Positions 5,855 through 7,815 of a stretch of 7,815 nt of DNA are shown here, in pieces (position 1 is the first letter of the stretch; every line of letters begins with the position of its first letter). The stretch is from NCBI GenBank assembly GCA_946541435.1, contig CAMNJK010000066.1:1-7815 (forward strand). The letters run 5' to 3'. The translations under genes and the position numbers were made by a program. Below the pieces are notes generated by a model. The model made no database searches. It saw only the letters and a list, made by a program, of their open reading frames with translations, and was not told the DNA's origin. This DNA is from an uncultured Bacillota bacterium (GTDB taxonomy: Bacteria; Bacillota; Clostridia; Peptostreptococcales; Anaerovoracaceae).

Positions 5855-6868
5855 TTGACTACCATCAAAGACATTTCCAAGGCTTGCGGTGTATCTCCGG
5901 CAACAGTCTCCAAAGCGCTGAACGGTTATTCCGAAATCAGCACCGAGACGGTTGATCTGATTCGGCGTACTGCGAAAGAAATGCATTATCTGCCGAATGC
6001 CGCTGCCAGGCAGCTCAAGACAAACATCTCCCACAACATCGGCGTGCTTTTCGTCGACGGGACCATGAGCGGACTGACACACGAATATTTTTCGCTGATT
6101 CTGAACAGCGTGAAGGAAGAAGCAGAGAAGCTGGGTTACGATATCACTTTCATCAGCCGTTTCATCGGCGGCAAAGAAGTATCGTTCCTGGAACACTGCC
6201 GCTACCGCCGCTGTGACGGTGTTGTCATCGCCTGCGTGGATTTCGAGAGTGACGGCGTGATCGAACTCGTGAAGAGTGAGGTTCCCGTGGTCACCATCGA
6301 TTACACCTTCGATAACACCAGCTGCATCCTGTCGGATAATATTGAAGGAATGTATAAACTCACTTCTCATCTGCTGGATGCGGGACACCGCAAGATCGCC
6401 TTCATCCACGGAGATGCCGGTTCGGTCACTGACAAACGGCTGAAGGGCTTCTACCGGGCCATGGAACATTATCATGCTCCGGTGAGAGAACACTTCGTCG
6501 TCGGTGGAAGATACCACAGTCCCGAGCTGGCAGGGGAGATCACAGCAAAGCTGCTGGATCTGCCGGATCCGCCTACGGCCATCATGTATCCGGACGATTT
6601 CTCTTCTCTTGGAGGAATCGCCGAGATCCGGAACAGAGGGCTGTCGGTGCCGGATGATATCAGCGCAGCCGGATATGATGGAATCAACCTTTCCACAGTC
6701 ATCCAGCCGGCGCTGACCACATGGCGTCAGAATGCGGAGGAGATCGGACGGAAGTCCGTGCAAAAGCTGGTGGAGACCATCGAACACAGAAAAACATCCG
6801 AGGCAGAACAGATCAGCGTCGCCGGAGAACTGTTACAGGGATACAGCGTCAGCAGCAGGTCATCTTAA
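5855..6868 (+). CDS. LacI-family transcriptional repressor, probable cellobiose/beta-glucoside locus regulator
   Basis: A 337-residue protein of standard LacI/GalR length. The start is TTG at 5855, chosen because AAAGGAG (5842-5848) lies six bases upstream and the product then begins with the family's classic N-terminus. The helix-turn-helix T-I-K-D-I-S-K-A-C-G-V-S-P-A-T-V-S-K-A-L-N-G covers residues 3-24. The hinge helix N-A-A-A-R-Q-L is at 48-54, ending in the leucine that usually intercalates in the operator minor groove. A periplasmic-binding-protein-like sensor domain follows from about 60 to 330, with P-D-D-I-S-A-A-G-Y-D-G-I at 266-277 and L-T-T-W-R-Q-N near 287-293. It sits divergently to the phosphorylase operon and 33 bp ahead of the sugar-binding protein, so it probably represses both and is released by an imported sugar. 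The effector identity is inferred only from context. Confidence 0.93.
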   Translation: MTTIKDISKACGVSPATVSKALNGYSEISTETVDLIRRTAKEMHYLPNAAARQLKTNISHNIGVLFVDGTMSGLTHEYFSLILNSVKEEAEKLGYDITFISRFIGGKEVSFLEHCRYRRCDGVVIACVDFESDGVIELVKSEVPVVTIDYTFDNTSCILSDNIEGMYKLTSHLLDAGHRKIAFIHGDAGSVTDKRLKGFYRAMEHYHAPVREHFVVGGRYHSPELAGEITAKLLDLPDPPTAIMYPDDFSSLGGIAEIRNRGLSVPDDISAAGYDGINLSTVIQPALTTWRQNAEEIGRKSVQKLVETIEHRKTSEAEQISVAGELLQGYSVSSRSS

Positions 6869-6901
6869 GGACGATGACTGAATCGCAAAAGGAGGATTAT
6901 C

Positions 6902-7815
6902 ATGAAGAAGTATTGGAAACTCCTCATTGGTATCGCACTGATCAGTGCCATGGCATTTGCATTCGCCGGATGCGGCGGATCTGATGAGGAAGCAGCAACG
7001 ACAGATGAAGCTGCGGCAGAAGGTAACACGCTGAATATCTGGTGCTGGAATGATGAGTTCCAGAGCAGATTCAACGACTACTATCCGGAGGTCAAGGAAG
7101 TTGCTGAAGACAAATCCACAACAACTCTGAATGATGGAACCGTCGTCAAGTGGACCATCAACCCGAATGAGGGAAACAATTACCAGGACAAGCTGGATGA
7201 GGCTCTGCTGGCACAGGCGGACGCTGACGCCGACAGCAAGATCGACATCTTCCTGGTAGAAGCAGACTACGCGCTGAAGTATGTCAATTCCGAAGCTACC
7301 ATGAGCGTCGCTGATCTGGGACTGACCGATGAGGATATGGCGGAACAGTATCAGTACACCAAGGACATCGTTACCGATGGTGACGGCGTTCTGAAGGGAA
7401 CCACATGGCAGGCGACACCGGGACTGTTCGCTTACAGAAGATCCATTGCCAAGGATGTTCTGGGAACAGATGATCCGGAAGAAGTCCAGGCTGCTCTGGC
7501 TGACTGGGACAAGTTCAATGAAGTTGCGGAGAAAGCGCATGACAAGGGCTACAAGATGCTGTCCGGATATGATGATTCCTATCGTGTATTCTCCAACAAC
7601 GTCTCCGCGCCGTTCGTAGAAGATGGTAAGACGATCAACATCGATCCCAACATCATGAACTGGGTCGACCAGACCAAGGAGTACACAGACAAGGGGTATA
7701 ACAATAAGACATCCCTGTGGGATGAGACATGGGCGAAGGATCAGGGCCCGAAGGGTGACGTATTCGGATTCTTCTACTCCACATGGGGCATCAACTTCAC
7801 ACTGGCCGGCAACTC
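6902..7815 (+). CDS. ABC transporter sugar-binding lipoprotein (family 1 extracellular solute-binding), 3' end outside window
   Basis: The first 304 residues of a carbohydrate-binding lipoprotein that would capture a sugar outside the membrane and deliver it to a CUT1-type ABC permease. The start ATG at 6902 follows a very strong AAAAGGAGG (6887-6895) by six bases. The signal peptide M-K-K-Y-W-K-L-L-I-G then a hydrophobic core ends in the lipobox F-A-G-C, with Cys24 as the predicted lipidation site. A disordered Asp/Glu/Ala/Thr-rich linker (about 27-41) follows, and the mature fold opens with L-N-I-W-C-W-N. F-F-Y-S-T-W-G-I-N-F occurs near the visible end. Placement after the LacI-type gene and beside the phosphorylase operon suggests cellobiose or another cello-oligosaccharide as ligand (inference). 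No promoter fits in the 33-bp gap, so it is probably co-transcribed with the regulator or served by a promoter inside that gene. Permease genes would be expected beyond the window. Confidence 0.92.
   Translation, partial: MKKYWKLLIGIALISAMAFAFAGCGGSDEEAATTDEAAAEGNTLNIWCWNDEFQSRFNDYYPEVKEVAEDKSTTTLNDGTVVKWTINPNEGNNYQDKLDEALLAQADADADSKIDIFLVEADYALKYVNSEATMSVADLGLTDEDMAEQYQYTKDIVTDGDGVLKGTTWQATPGLFAYRRSIAKDVLGTDDPEEVQAALADWDKFNEVAEKAHDKGYKMLSGYDDSYRVFSNNVSAPFVEDGKTINIDPNIMNWVDQTKEYTDKGYNNKTSLWDETWAKDQGPKGDVFGFFYSTWGINFTLAGN

Noticed and set aside
5819..6787. 322-codon minus-strand frame opposite the LacI-family gene
   Set aside because: The plus-strand frame is an unmistakable LacI-family protein with promoter and ribosome-binding site; the minus frame has neither motif nor start signal.
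6860..7540. 226-codon minus-strand frame opposite the lipoprotein gene
   Set aside because: The plus-strand frame has signal peptide, lipobox and a strong ribosome-binding site; the minus frame is a shadow.

Overview
The window looks like a chromosomal segment from a fairly GC-rich member of the Bacillota (class Clostridia, probably Lachnospiraceae-like). The grounds are strong GGAGG ribosome-binding sites, a TTG start, TGA and TAA stops under the standard code, a Clostridia-type 811-residue cellobiose phosphorylase, and a Gram-positive-style sugar-binding lipoprotein. This is recognition from remembered family sequences; no database search was run.

Left block (2-1697, + strand): a three-gene run that is probably one transcript. 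It holds the C-terminal two thirds of a Y-family DNA polymerase (DinB/Pol IV type), a flavodoxin-fold FMN reductase overlapping it by 8 bp, and an 89-residue (or 87-residue) unknown protein 12-18 bp further on. The reductase has an in-frame TGA as codon 120, where my memory of the family puts a conserved cysteine (V-V-S-C-R-R-G-G). The frame stays open, with clear family sequence, for 88 codons beyond it. It is either a nonsense mutation or sequence error, or a cysteine-to-selenocysteine replacement.

Middle block (1672-5586, - strand): a two-gene cellobiose/beta-glucoside catabolic operon. A GH94 cellobiose phosphorylase comes first, then a GH1 beta-glucosidase 24 bp downstream. The 3' end of the GH1 gene overlaps the 3' end of the small unknown gene tail to tail by 26 bp, with no recognisable terminator between the converging units.

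Control region (5587-5854): a 268-bp divergent intergenic region with a good promoter on each strand. It carries an unusually dense set of inverted repeats built from the half-site AACGAA/TTCGTT, plus two copies of ACGAAAACGT. One repeat covers the -10 and predicted start of the phosphorylase promoter. One ACGAAAACGT copy covers the predicted start of the regulator promoter.

Right block (5855-7815, + strand): a LacI-family repressor with a TTG start and, 33 bp later, an ABC-transporter sugar-binding lipoprotein that runs off the window. The simplest reading is one locus: the lipoprotein captures a cello-oligosaccharide-type sugar outside the cell, and an ABC permease (presumably encoded past the window) imports it unphosphorylated. 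The phosphorylase and the beta-glucosidase then split it in the cytoplasm, and the LacI-type protein controls both divergent units. The E-W motif of the GH1 enzyme, typical of enzymes acting on non-phosphorylated sugars, fits ABC rather than PTS import.
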